Assembly (NCBI GenBank): GCA_028710485.1
Contig: JAQTTZ010000002.1
Coordinates: forward strand, 41,607 to 105,606
DNA from: Bacteriovorax sp.
GTDB taxonomy: Bacteria > Bdellovibrionota > Bacteriovoracia > Bacteriovoracales > Bacteriovoracaceae
Direction of reading: 5' to 3'
Length of the DNA: 64,000 nucleotides
This document shows positions 50,136 through 58,801 of this stretch, in pieces. Every line of letters starts with the position of its first letter. The stretch's first letter is position 1. A program made the translations under genes and the position numbers. Below the pieces are notes generated by a model that was given only the letters and a program-made list of their open reading frames with translations, did not search any database and was not told the origin of the DNA.

Positions 50136-51065
50136 ATGAATTCCGCGATAGAATCTAATGTGATTAATGAATTTGGTCGTTATATCTTGAATCGTTTTGG
50201 TGAGCGTATTCAAAAAATAACCATAGATGCTGGTTTTACTTGTCCGAATAGAGATGGAAAAATAGCTTATGGCGGATGTACTTATTGTAATAATAATAAA
50301 TTTAATCCTGGTAGTGACAAGCTTGGTGTTACGGTTACCCAACAAATTAATACTCAAGTTCAGAGAATTAAAAAAAGATATAAGAATGCAAAAAAGTTTA
50401 TTGTATATTTTCAAGCCTATTCAAATACCTATGCTCCACTTCAACATCTAAAAGAACTATATCTTGAAGCCTTGGCATATCCGGATGTTATTGGACTTAC
50501 GATTGGAACCCGTCCAGATTGCATTACTGAAGAAACCTTAGTCTTTCTATCAGAGTTGGCCAAGCAATATTATATCACAATCGAGTATGGCCTAGAGTCG
50601 ATGAGTGATGAAACATTAATGCGAATTAACCGCGGTCATGATTATCAGTGCTTTAAAAATGCGGTTAATATGACAAAAAATCGCGGTATTTATATCTGCA
50701 CCCATTTAATGATTGGTTTTCCTTGGGAAACGAAACAAGATTATATTCAAACTGCAATAGAACTTTCACAACTTAAAATTGATTATTTAAAAATACACCA
50801 ACTCCAGATTGTAAAGCATTCAATTATGGGTAATGAATATCTTAATAATCCATTTCAATTGCTTTCAAAATCTGAATTTCTAGAAATTGTTGCTCAATTT
50901 TTAATTCACTTATCTCCACAAATTATTATTCAAAGGGTTGCTGGAGATTGCTCCAAGGAGCTCTTGCTGGCTGCGGGATGGAGTGAGTCTTCGAATGAGA
51001 TCAGAAACGAACTGATAAAATGTATGCAACAAAAAAGACAATATCAGGGAATGTTTTACTCTTAA
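50136..51065 (+). CDS. Radical SAM protein of the YhcC/TIGR01212 type
   Basis: The 309-residue protein has the cysteine set FTCPNRDG and GGCTYCNN, then FQAYSNTYAPLQHLKELY, TIGTRPDCI and HLMIGFPWET, all typical of the YhcC group. The [4Fe-4S] cluster generates a 5'-deoxyadenosyl radical; the substrate is not established to my knowledge. It is divergent from the decarboxylase and stands before the ribonucleotide reductase gene. Confidence 0.9.
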   Translation: MNSAIESNVINEFGRYILNRFGERIQKITIDAGFTCPNRDGKIAYGGCTYCNNNKFNPGSDKLGVTVTQQINTQVQRIKKRYKNAKKFIVYFQAYSNTYAPLQHLKELYLEALAYPDVIGLTIGTRPDCITEETLVFLSELAKQYYITIEYGLESMSDETLMRINRGHDYQCFKNAVNMTKNRGIYICTHLMIGFPWETKQDYIQTAIELSQLKIDYLKIHQLQIVKHSIMGNEYLNNPFQLLSKSEFLEIVAQFLIHLSPQIIIQRVAGDCSKELLLAAGWSESSNEIRNELIKCMQQKRQYQGMFYS

Positions 51066-51135
51066 CTATCACGACCAAGCTTCTGCCCAAACAATTTAAA
51101 CACAGATAGTTTCCACCCCTAAGGTGGAGAACATA

Positions 51136-51151
51136 TTACTAGATATAGTGC
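51136..51151 (+). promoter_or_regulatory. Candidate NrdR box upstream of the ribonucleotide reductase gene
   Basis: TTACTAGATATAGTGC matches the core positions of the NrdR consensus acaCwAtATaTwGtgt. I could not find the usual second box one or three helical turns away, so it is a single candidate. A 6-bp hairpin TCCACC/GGTGGA lies just upstream (51112-51128). Confidence 0.45.
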
Positions 51152-51198
51152 CAGTCTCAACTAATAATACAATTAGAGGTATCAACGGAGGAAAACCT

Positions 51199-53667
51199 AT
51201 GCACGACTCATTTACAACAGACAAATTGAAAGAAAATAAAATTGCTCATGGACATTATTATTTACAAACTAACGAAAACGAGACAGCTCTAATTCTCAAT
51301 ACTCCGGCAAAAAGATACACTAAAGGAATGGGCCAGGCCGTTGCTGATCGAACTATTAATCGCAAAGTAATTCACAAATTAAGACAGCCTGAAATATTAT
51401 CAATAAAACTTCAATATCATGAAAATATCGCTTTAAACGATGAAATAGATATTTATTGTCGCAGCAGGGGTTATATTATTTCTCACTATGAAACTTTGGA
51501 GCAAGATCAAGACCTCTCCAAAACTTTATCAATTGCTTTGCATATTGTAGCCAAACAAGAAATGGAACATTGGAAAGATGTTGCCTTTCGAGTGGCAAAG
51601 GGTAATACCTCACTTCATCCAAAAGACTCGGAAACTGAATTTTTAAAAATGAACCATCACCTTCGCCAAGCCTCTCTCTTAATGTCGGGAAGACATTTGC
51701 AACATGGAGATGAAGCTCAAGCGACACGTAATATGGAAGTTTTTACAAATTGCGCAACCAGTGCGATGAGCTTCCTTGAATTTTATCTCCTACTTAACGG
51801 AAGTGGTGTAGGTAGAGCGATGGATGATGAACTAATGCTGGTCGATTATAAAAACTTACCCATAATCGTTCCAGTCTTAAACAGTACGCACCCTGATGTT
51901 TTATCGGGTGAAATATCAGAACGACTTGAAAAGCGAACTGCTGAACACATGTATAAAAATAAGACTATTCACAATTTTGAAGTTCCCGATTCTCGCGAAG
52001 GTTGGGCAAAAGCAATCGAGAAAATGGAAGTAATGGCCTTTCAGATAAAACATAAAAATGCTGTTTTGATTCTTGATTTCTCAAATGTTCGTCCAAGAGG
52101 TGCTCCGATCGGAGGAATGCAAGATCGACCGGCCTCGGGACCTGGTCCATTAATCTTGGCAATAGAGAAAATTGCTAAACTTCGTGAAGCGTCCATGGAT
52201 CCTTGGCGAGCGGCAATGTTTGCTGATCACTATCTGGCCGAATGTGTGTTGGTTGGTGGAGCAAGACGAGCAGCTCGTATGGCCACCAAGACTTGGAGAG
52301 ACTCAACCATCTTTGAGTTTATCAACCTAAAACGTGGTGGATTTCTTTGGAGTTCAAATAATTCAGTAACAGTAGATGCTGAATTTTGGAACTACGTTCG
52401 TAATCCAGAGATCAAAACTCGTATTGCAAAACATGCGCGTAAAGTTTTCAATGCGATTACTGAAGCGGCCTATCATGATGGCACAGGAGAGCCTGGAATA
52501 ATTAATCAAGATAAATTAACTCAAAATGAAACAGGGTTTACTGGTTACCTCGACGGACAATTTGCTGAGAGTAAAAAATTTAAACTTGATCCCGAAACTC
52601 TTGAACTCACCAAAAATCTTGCACTAATTGCAAAAGATATGCAGTACCAGCAAATCACAAATCCATGCGGAGAAATCACACTAAATCTTCTTGGTGGTTA
52701 TTGTGTTATTGCTGACGTGGTACCTTACCATGCCCAAAATGATGATGATGCATGTGAAGCTTTTGCAACTGCCACAAAGGCCCTCATGCGTGTAAACTTA
52801 ATGGATAGCATGTACAAAAAAGAAGTTCTTCGCACCAATCGTATAGGTGTTGGCATCACCGGATTTCATGAATGGGCATGGAAGCGTTTTAATCTAGGCT
52901 GGAAAGATATTATCGACGAAGAAAAATCCATAGAGTTGTGGTTAATGCTTTCAAGATTTAAAAGAGTAGTAACAAGCACTGCCACAGAATATGCAAAAAC
53001 ATTAGGAACAGTTACTCCTCATACAGATACAACAATAAAACCAGCCGGCACAACTTCTAAACTTTTCGGACTTACCGAAGGGGCACATCTCCCTTCAATG
53101 AGAGAGTTCCTACGTTGGGTACAATTTAGGAATGATGATCCAATCATTGAAGAATATAAAGCGAAAGGCTATCCTACCAAGACTCTTAAGTCTTATTCAG
53201 GAACAACCATCGTGGGCTTCCCCACTCAACCTGAAATTTGCAAACAAGGTTTGGGAGACAAACTGGTTACTGCTGCTGAAGCAACTCCTGAAGAGCAATA
53301 TCAATATTTGCGATTGCTTGAAAAATATTGGATTCATGGCGTAGACGTTGATGGAATTACACCGCTGGTAGAAAGCGGTAATCAGGTCAGTTATACTCTA
53401 AAATACAATCCGGCGAAAGTTTCATTTGAAGAGTTTGTTAAAACCTTATTGGAAGGACAATCATCAGTTCGCTGTTGTTCCGTCATGCCTCAGGCAGATA
53501 CATCGGCATATGAATACCAACCAGAAGAAATGATGACCACTTCGCGCTATCAACAGATTGTTAGAGAGATAGAAAAATCAGGTCAAAACTTGAACGAAGA
53601 AAAAGAAGATGTTGCTTTCGAACATATAGATTGTGGAAGTGGAGCATGTCCCATAGATTTTAGATAG
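51199..53667 (+). CDS. nrdJ: Adenosylcobalamin-dependent (class II) ribonucleotide reductase, RtpR-like
   Basis: An 822-residue protein with the reductase core: TNCATSAMSFLEFYLLLNGS, DFSNVRPRGAPIGGMQDRP, GTGEPGIINQDK, NPCGEITLN (radical cysteine and glutamate), KPAGTTSKLFG, and a C-terminal disulfide pair in CGSGAC. This fits the monomeric B12-dependent triphosphate reductase. Class II enzymes work with or without oxygen. The start at 51199 has GGAGGAAAA; the frame continues 25 codons upstream but without a ribosome site. Confidence 0.9.
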   Translation: MHDSFTTDKLKENKIAHGHYYLQTNENETALILNTPAKRYTKGMGQAVADRTINRKVIHKLRQPEILSIKLQYHENIALNDEIDIYCRSRGYIISHYETLEQDQDLSKTLSIALHIVAKQEMEHWKDVAFRVAKGNTSLHPKDSETEFLKMNHHLRQASLLMSGRHLQHGDEAQATRNMEVFTNCATSAMSFLEFYLLLNGSGVGRAMDDELMLVDYKNLPIIVPVLNSTHPDVLSGEISERLEKRTAEHMYKNKTIHNFEVPDSREGWAKAIEKMEVMAFQIKHKNAVLILDFSNVRPRGAPIGGMQDRPASGPGPLILAIEKIAKLREASMDPWRAAMFADHYLAECVLVGGARRAARMATKTWRDSTIFEFINLKRGGFLWSSNNSVTVDAEFWNYVRNPEIKTRIAKHARKVFNAITEAAYHDGTGEPGIINQDKLTQNETGFTGYLDGQFAESKKFKLDPETLELTKNLALIAKDMQYQQITNPCGEITLNLLGGYCVIADVVPYHAQNDDDACEAFATATKALMRVNLMDSMYKKEVLRTNRIGVGITGFHEWAWKRFNLGWKDIIDEEKSIELWLMLSRFKRVVTSTATEYAKTLGTVTPHTDTTIKPAGTTSKLFGLTEGAHLPSMREFLRWVQFRNDDPIIEEYKAKGYPTKTLKSYSGTTIVGFPTQPEICKQGLGDKLVTAAEATPEEQYQYLRLLEKYWIHGVDVDGITPLVESGNQVSYTLKYNPAKVSFEEFVKTLLEGQSSVRCCSVMPQADTSAYEYQPEEMMTTSRYQQIVREIEKSGQNLNEEKEDVAFEHIDCGSGACPIDFR

Positions 53668-55003
53668 TTTGACTGAATTTAACTTTAGTGGTTTGTTCGC
53701 GTAAGTGATAATCAAAAATCATTGCGACGTTGCGGACAAACCCTTTTCCAATTGGAGTGATGCGAATTTGATTATTTTCCATTTCAATAATTCCATCATT
53801 AAGAAAACCCTTGAGTTCTTTTTCTATTTCTTCCCAATAAGGAAGACCTTCCTTATTGCTGATTGCAATCTCATGGTGACACATCATCTCTAAAATAATT
53901 TTTTGAATGAGCAAATCGTTCTTATTTTGAGTATGTCCAATCTCAAAAGGAAGCTCACCCGATTGCACTTTTTTCTCATAGGCTTTTACGTCTTTAACAT
54001 TTTGTACAAAACTCATGCCAGAGTCTGAAATTGAAGAGGGCCCCAATCCAATTAGGATAGATGATTTTTTATCAACGTACCCCATAAAGTTTCGATGTAA
54101 TTTTTTTTCCATCATTGCCTGATAAAGAAAACTTGAAGGCAAGGCAAAGTGATCCATGCCAACGTCGACATAGCCATTCTCAATCAGCAACTTTTTTCCT
54201 AAATCATAGAGCTCTCTCTTGAGTTCAGGAGAGGGCAAATCGCTCTCAACAATTAATCGCTGATTTTTTATTCTCTCTGGCAGATGGGCATAACTATAGA
54301 ACGCAATAAGATCTGGCTTCATCTTCGCCACAATTTCGATGGTCTTTGAAATTGAGTCAAGCGACTGCTTAGGAAGTCCATAAATAAGATCAAAATTAAT
54401 TGAAGTAAAATCATTAAGGCGCAATTTTTCAACTAGTAGCTCTACCATCGTAGGCGATTGATCTCGATTGATTGCCTTCTGTACGTCGGGATCAAAATCT
54501 TGAATCCCTAAGGATACTCTTTTAATATCACAGCGAGAAAGAACCTCAAGATGACCGTCATTACAAGTTCGAGGGTCAATTTCAATTGAGCCTATAAAGG
54601 ACTTCGACTTATTTTGAAGCAAGGTCATGATTAATTTTTCTAAATTCTTGGGTGATAAAAAAGTTGGAGTTCCTCCTCCGAAATGAAGTGAATTAATTTT
54701 CAAAGTAAAACCTAATTTCTCTTTGTAAATTTCCCATTCTTTTAATAGTGCAGCTAAATAGAAATCTTCAACGTCATGATTTTTGGTTATGGTTCGATTG
54801 CAACCACAGTAATAACAAAGGCTCTCGCAAAAAGGTACGTGAACATATAAGTCAACACCAACATCTTCCTGGTAATTGCTTTTGATATGAGTAATCCATT
54901 CCTTCTCGCTAGGAATATTATGCCAAAAAGGAACTGGTGGATAACTGGTGTAGCGCGGCACTGGACGATTATACTTCTCTATAAGTTCATTAATTGTTTT
55001 CAT
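53660..55003 (-). CDS. hemN: Oxygen-independent coproporphyrinogen III oxidase
   Basis: The 447-residue protein has IEKYNRPVPRYTSYPPVPFW and the radical SAM motif CESLCYYCGC, plus LHFGGGTPTFLS. HemN makes protoporphyrinogen IX without oxygen and fits a low-oxygen role. The promoter carries a class II TGAT-N4-ATCA box, and the predicted start is the A of the ATG. It is convergent with nrdJ, overlapping by eight bases. Confidence 0.95.
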   Translation of the reverse strand: MKTINELIEKYNRPVPRYTSYPPVPFWHNIPSEKEWITHIKSNYQEDVGVDLYVHVPFCESLCYYCGCNRTITKNHDVEDFYLAALLKEWEIYKEKLGFTLKINSLHFGGGTPTFLSPKNLEKLIMTLLQNKSKSFIGSIEIDPRTCNDGHLEVLSRCDIKRVSLGIQDFDPDVQKAINRDQSPTMVELLVEKLRLNDFTSINFDLIYGLPKQSLDSISKTIEIVAKMKPDLIAFYSYAHLPERIKNQRLIVESDLPSPELKRELYDLGKKLLIENGYVDVGMDHFALPSSFLYQAMMEKKLHRNFMGYVDKKSSILIGLGPSSISDSGMSFVQNVKDVKAYEKKVQSGELPFEIGHTQNKNDLLIQKIILEMMCHHEIAISNKEGLPYWEEIEKELKGFLNDGIIEMENNQIRITPIGKGFVRNVAMIFDYHLREQTTKVKFSQTI

Positions 55004-55009
55004 TGGTAG

Positions 55010-55050
55010 ATTATGGCCTGAAAATATCTAAAAAGAACTGATAGCAATCA
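55010..55050 (-). promoter_or_regulatory. Class II FNR/Dnr-type promoter of hemN, predicted leaderless
   Basis: Box TGAT-AGCA-ATCA at 55039-55050, -10 CATAAT at 55015-55010 on the minus strand. The predicted start is 55003, the first base of the hemN ATG, with the box centre at -41.5. No Shine-Dalgarno precedes the ATG. Confidence 0.65.
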
Positions 55051-55073
55051 GCTTTACCAAAGAATATTTAACA

Positions 55074-55538
55074 TCAACGGTAAAGCTCAACAACTTCACT
55101 TAAGGTTGGATCAAGAGTCTGCTCAACATAACAATTCTCTGTTTCCCAAAATACAATTTTGTGAACGATTACACCCTTGCCTTTAAGTAATTTTGGACAA
55201 ACGCTCCAAAGTAGATAACTGGCCAAATTCTCAGCGGTAGGATTCTTATCAAGAATAAAAATGGGCTTAAAGGAAGGCGCAACCGAAAGAAGATCAATGG
55301 TTTTCAAATCCTCTTTGCAAATGATCATTGTGTGATCCCAATTAACATCGACCCAACCGCCAATCACAGATTTGACAACCGAGAAATCAATAACTCGTCC
55401 AAGTGAATCGAGATCGATAATTGGAGTAACGTGCACCCAAATAATTCCATTGTGTCCATGAAGAGACGCACATTTACTCTCGTGATTCATCACCCGATGG
55501 CCATAACAAAAATGAATTTTCCTAGCAGCTGATTGCAT
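55074..55538 (-). CDS. queD: 6-pyruvoyl-tetrahydropterin/6-carboxytetrahydropterin synthase (QueD-like)
   Basis: The 154-residue protein has zinc ligands in CYGHRV and LHGHNGIIWV, the catalytic cysteine in ESKCASLHG, and VIDFSVVKSVI. It belongs to the PTPS/QueD family, which acts in queuosine or pterin synthesis. It starts two bases after the macrodomain stop, so the pair is cotranscribed. Confidence 0.88.
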   Translation of the reverse strand: MQSAARKIHFCYGHRVMNHESKCASLHGHNGIIWVHVTPIIDLDSLGRVIDFSVVKSVIGGWVDVNWDHTMIICKEDLKTIDLLSVAPSFKPIFILDKNPTAENLASYLLWSVCPKLLKGKGVIVHKIVFWETENCYVEQTLDPTLSEVVELYR

Positions 55539-55540
55539 TA

Positions 55541-56050
55541 TTAGTGACACATGCCACAGCAACTGTCTTGTTCTTTGGCCATAATTTTTGGTTTATAACT
55601 TGAATAGAGAAAAACTTTTCCTTCAAATTCTGCCAAGTCTTTTTCAATCACAGTTTTTACTTCGTTCCAATCGAGTCCGCCAACACCTGTCGAAATTTTA
55701 GTTACTGCAATAGAAGAAATTTTTTGTGCCGTTAAATCTTTAAGTAAATTTTTAAAAGCATGGTTTAGATTTTGAAATGTAGCCTTCGGTGGGTGCCCAC
55801 CTTCATGAGATGCTTGTGCTTGGGTGAAAAGACTAAAAATCACAGGTGTACCTGGTCCCTTCCATGCCCAAACATCTCCCTCTTTTGGAGATTCTGTTTT
55901 ACAAAAATGTCTAAAATCTTTATAAAGGGCAGGCCATTGCTCTTTTAATTGAGCAGCTAAGCCGTGCTTAAAATCATCATTAATTGCAATTCCATGGGCA
56001 ACGGCCTGGGCCTTTGTTAAAAAAATATCCCCTTCAACTTCCTTAATCAT
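55541..56050 (-). CDS. Macrodomain protein with C-terminal CCGMCH tail
   Basis: The 169-residue protein has GDIFLTKAQAVAHGIAIN and KISTGVGGLDWNEVKTVIE, the ADP-ribose-binding loops of macrodomains of the TARG1-like kind. It ends in DSCCGMCH, a short metal-binding-like tail. The family binds or hydrolyses ADP-ribose adducts. The function of the tail is unknown. It is followed by queD. Confidence 0.85.
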   Translation of the reverse strand: MIKEVEGDIFLTKAQAVAHGIAINDDFKHGLAAQLKEQWPALYKDFRHFCKTESPKEGDVWAWKGPGTPVIFSLFTQAQASHEGGHPPKATFQNLNHAFKNLLKDLTAQKISSIAVTKISTGVGGLDWNEVKTVIEKDLAEFEGKVFLYSSYKPKIMAKEQDSCCGMCH

Positions 56051-56155
56051 ATAATCCTCTTATCAAATTTTAACTTATTATAAGCTCATCAGTTTTATAA
56101 AAACATGACCTATATTAGAAAACAATATTCTTTTGCTCATGCAAAATCGTTTTGC

Positions 56156-56473
56156 CTAAGAAGCCATCATTCTTAGCTTCCCTCTATGAAGCTTATTAAA
56201 TTTATCTTTTTGTTTGGATGCTTGTTTTTCAATTTTATTTAACGCCATATCAATACTTTCATACATATTATCTGAAGAACCAGTAGCATGATATTCACAA
56301 TGCGAAGCCAGATAATTAACTTCGGCACAATGCTCGCCATTTTTCACATAGCAGTACCACTTTATAATTCCATTATCATTGAAAAATTTTGACATCTTAC
56401 TTGAAGCTTCAGTGATTTTTTCATCTAGTGCCGGAGTATGTTCAAAATGCAGAAACGAACTTGAAACTTTCAT
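56156..56473 (-). CDS. hpf: Ribosome hibernation promoting factor (short HPF/YfiA family)
   Basis: A 105-residue S30AE-domain protein: LDEKITEASSKMSKFF, then CEYHATGSSDNMYESIDMAL and the basic tail KLHRGKLRMM. It binds the 30S decoding region and stabilises dimerised or inactive ribosomes in stress. It is short, without the long C-terminal dimerisation domain. AAAGGAAAG precedes the ATG. The promoter has a class II TGAT-N4-ATCA site, tying hibernation to the anaerobic or NO signal. Confidence 0.9.
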   Translation of the reverse strand: MKVSSSFLHFEHTPALDEKITEASSKMSKFFNDNGIIKWYCYVKNGEHCAEVNYLASHCEYHATGSSDNMYESIDMALNKIEKQASKQKDKFNKLHRGKLRMMAS

Positions 56474-56519
56474 CTTCTTTCCTTTGTATTAGAGTTTAAT
56501 ATTAACTCTTCTATAAAAA

Positions 56520-56560
56520 AGTATAATCCACACATTTAAGAGAAAACATGATTTGTATCA
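56520..56560 (-). promoter_or_regulatory. Class II FNR/Dnr-type promoter of hpf
   Basis: Box TGAT-TTGT-ATCA at 56549-56560, -10 TATACT at 56525-56520 on the minus strand, predicted start 56513, so the box centre is at -41.5 and the leader is 40 bases. For the divergent TauD-like gene the best -10 is TAGCAT, one base out of register and weak. Confidence 0.7.
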
Positions 56561-56634
56561 GTGTGCTCCTATATAAAAATGAATTAGCATTCTTGGCATT
56601 CAGTAAATAATACATTTATAAAACAGGAAGAATT

Positions 56635-57579
56635 ATGTCTAAAACTAAGTGGGATATTAACTCGGTCGACGCATCTAAGATTTTTTATTCTTTTAGCAGC
56701 GAGACAGCTGAAGAAATTAAAAACATCACTGCTAAAATTGGAAAGCATGATTTTATTGATCAAGTAATATTTGAAACATCTACTCTTTCTTCGTTAAAAA
56801 AAGAGATAGTAAACATACAACGTGAAGTCGACCAAGGGCAAAAATTTGTCATTGTAAAACCAATAGAAGGATTAAATTTTTATGAGATTGAAGCTTTACA
56901 ATGGATTATCTCAAAACTTCTTGGCGAAACAATTGTCCAAAATGAAGAAGGCCGACACTTAGTACATATTTTTGACAGAGATCCTTTGAGAAGAATCAAA
57001 GATGGTGCTCGTTATCACCAAACCCACGAAACGGGTGCCATTCATACTGACAATGTAAATATTCCTGAAAACTACCAATACTTACTTGTCGGGTGTGTTG
57101 CTCCTGCCATGATTGGTGGTGAGAATATTATTGTAAACGGGCAAGCTGTTTATGAGTACCTCCAAGAAAATGCACCAAGGGAACTTGAAATCTTGATGGA
57201 GAAATTCACATGGGAGTACCGAGGAATTTCCAGAGAATTATACGAAGCCCCTATCATTACAATTGATGTTTCTGGTGAAGCCCAATTTCGTCACCTAAGA
57301 ACTTATATGGAGTCTGCTCACCTTCGATCAAACAGGCCACTAACAGAAGGCCAAGTCCGGGCCCTTGATGCCTTGGATGCCACACTTAACATGTCTCGCT
57401 TTCAGTTAATTTATCGACTTCGAGAGGGTGAAATTCTAATCGCTAATGATAGTAAAATTCTTCACGACAGAAAATGTTTTGTTGATTCCATGGACTCTAT
57501 TTCAATTAATGAAAAGAAAGCTGATAAAAAAGGAAACCTACGCCGTTCACTCATTAGAACTTGGGTAAGAAAACTATGA
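56635..57579 (+). CDS. TauD/TfdA-like Fe(II)/2-oxoglutarate dioxygenase family protein
   Basis: The 314-residue protein has the metal-binding GAIHTDN (His-x-Asp), the distal histidine ILHDRKCF and the C-terminal arginine RRSLIRTWVRKL, the arrangement of TauD-like dioxygenases. Such enzymes use O2 and 2-oxoglutarate to hydroxylate small molecules. The substrate is unknown. It shares an intergenic region with hpf. Its end overlaps thiI by six bases. Confidence 0.8.
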   Translation: MSKTKWDINSVDASKIFYSFSSETAEEIKNITAKIGKHDFIDQVIFETSTLSSLKKEIVNIQREVDQGQKFVIVKPIEGLNFYEIEALQWIISKLLGETIVQNEEGRHLVHIFDRDPLRRIKDGARYHQTHETGAIHTDNVNIPENYQYLLVGCVAPAMIGGENIIVNGQAVYEYLQENAPRELEILMEKFTWEYRGISRELYEAPIITIDVSGEAQFRHLRTYMESAHLRSNRPLTEGQVRALDALDATLNMSRFQLIYRLREGEILIANDSKILHDRKCFVDSMDSISINEKKADKKGNLRRSLIRTWVRKL

Positions 57580-58800
57580 ATCAAATGATAAAAAATCTTT
57601 TTTGTATAACTCACCTTTTAGATTAATCGAATAAGTCTCTGCATTATCCAATGCTTTATTTAACTCATTCATTAAATCAATATCAGGATTCCAATTATTC
57701 CAATAATCATGATTCGGCTTGATGATGGGATTTTTTGAAGCAAATAATGAACACGCATCATCATGTGGAAGAATTGAAATATCATAGGTTCCAATCACCT
57801 CTCCTAAATTCATGATCTCTTGTTTATTAAAACCAATCAATGGTCGCATAATCAAACGTCTTGAAGATTGGTCTATTAAAAATAAATTCCCCACTGTTTG
57901 GCTAGAAACTTGTCCGACAGAGTCACCAGTAATAAGGGCATCTGCCCCTATGCGATCACAAAGCATATTGGTTATTTCAACCATGAATCGCCTAAAAAAC
58001 ATTGTTCGATATTCTTCCTTGCAATTTTTAGCAATAAGATTTTGAACATTCCCAAAAGGGACAATATAAAGATGAGACTGTCTTTGATATTTTGCCAAAA
58101 CGGAAGAAAGATTTTTAATTTTTTCAAGAACTTCTGTGCCCACAAATGGATAAGCATAAAAGAAAACAAAACTCTGTTTGATTCCTCTTTTCATCATCAT
58201 ATAACTGGCAACAGGAGAATCAAATCCACCCGAGAGCATCGTTACAGCACTACCAGTACTCCCCCAGGGAAGACCACCAATTCCTTTTTTCGTAGTAGAA
58301 GAAATAGAGACCACTGTTTCTAGTATTCTCACATCAACAACGACTTCTGGCGTTCTGATATCCACTCTGGCCAGCGGATAGGCGATTAAAATCCGATGGC
58401 CAATTTCTTTAGCTATTTCAGGAGAAGTCATTGAAATAGTTTTATCATTTTTTCTTACGGTTGCTCTAAATGTCTTACTCTCAGTTTTAAAAAAGCTAAC
58501 TTCTTTTAATATTTCTTCATAAATATTTTCGAAATTTTGATCACTATTTCGTTTAATAATTCGGCACGGAGAAATAGAAGCTAATCCAGGAACTTTTAAA
58601 ATTGCTTGGATAAGTTCTTCAGAAAAAGGAGTTTCAGAAGTATAAAAGATTCTCTGAGATAGAATTTCTTGAGAAAAGATTGCAGGATGAGAATTTTTAA
58701 GAATGGCACTAATATGCCCTAAAGCTGCCCGTAAATACAGGTGTCGGTTTCGACCTTTAAGCCACAGTTCATCAACGGAAATAGCAAAGTTATTATACAT
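57574..58800 (-). CDS. thiI: tRNA 4-thiouridine synthase ThiI
   Basis: The 408-residue protein has an N-terminal ferredoxin-like and THUMP region, then the PP-loop ATPase motif LSGGFDSPVASYMM. It lacks a C-terminal rhodanese domain, so it is the short form. It transfers sulfur to U8 of tRNA and can feed thiamin synthesis. The start is one base after the stop of the cysteine desulfurase gene, its likely sulfur donor. Confidence 0.93.
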   Translation of the reverse strand: MYNNFAISVDELWLKGRNRHLYLRAALGHISAILKNSHPAIFSQEILSQRIFYTSETPFSEELIQAILKVPGLASISPCRIIKRNSDQNFENIYEEILKEVSFFKTESKTFRATVRKNDKTISMTSPEIAKEIGHRILIAYPLARVDIRTPEVVVDVRILETVVSISSTTKKGIGGLPWGSTGSAVTMLSGGFDSPVASYMMMKRGIKQSFVFFYAYPFVGTEVLEKIKNLSSVLAKYQRQSHLYIVPFGNVQNLIAKNCKEEYRTMFFRRFMVEITNMLCDRIGADALITGDSVGQVSSQTVGNLFLIDQSSRRLIMRPLIGFNKQEIMNLGEVIGTYDISILPHDDACSLFASKNPIIKPNHDYWNNWNPDIDLMNELNKALDNAETYSINLKGELYKKDFLSFDS

Positions 58801-58801
58801 A

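Noticed and set aside
50097..50414. Minus-strand frame opposite the radical SAM gene
   Set aside because: It is a shadow of a well-supported gene and has no own features.
51066..51198. Cobalamin riboswitch before the B12-dependent reductase
   Set aside because: The gap is too short for the full aptamer and I saw no B12-box-like sequence; only a 6-bp hairpin and the NrdR-like site.
56549..56635. TauD-like gene as a class II target of the hpf box
   Set aside because: At -41.5 the hexamer is TTAGCA, a poor match; TAGCAT is one base out of register.
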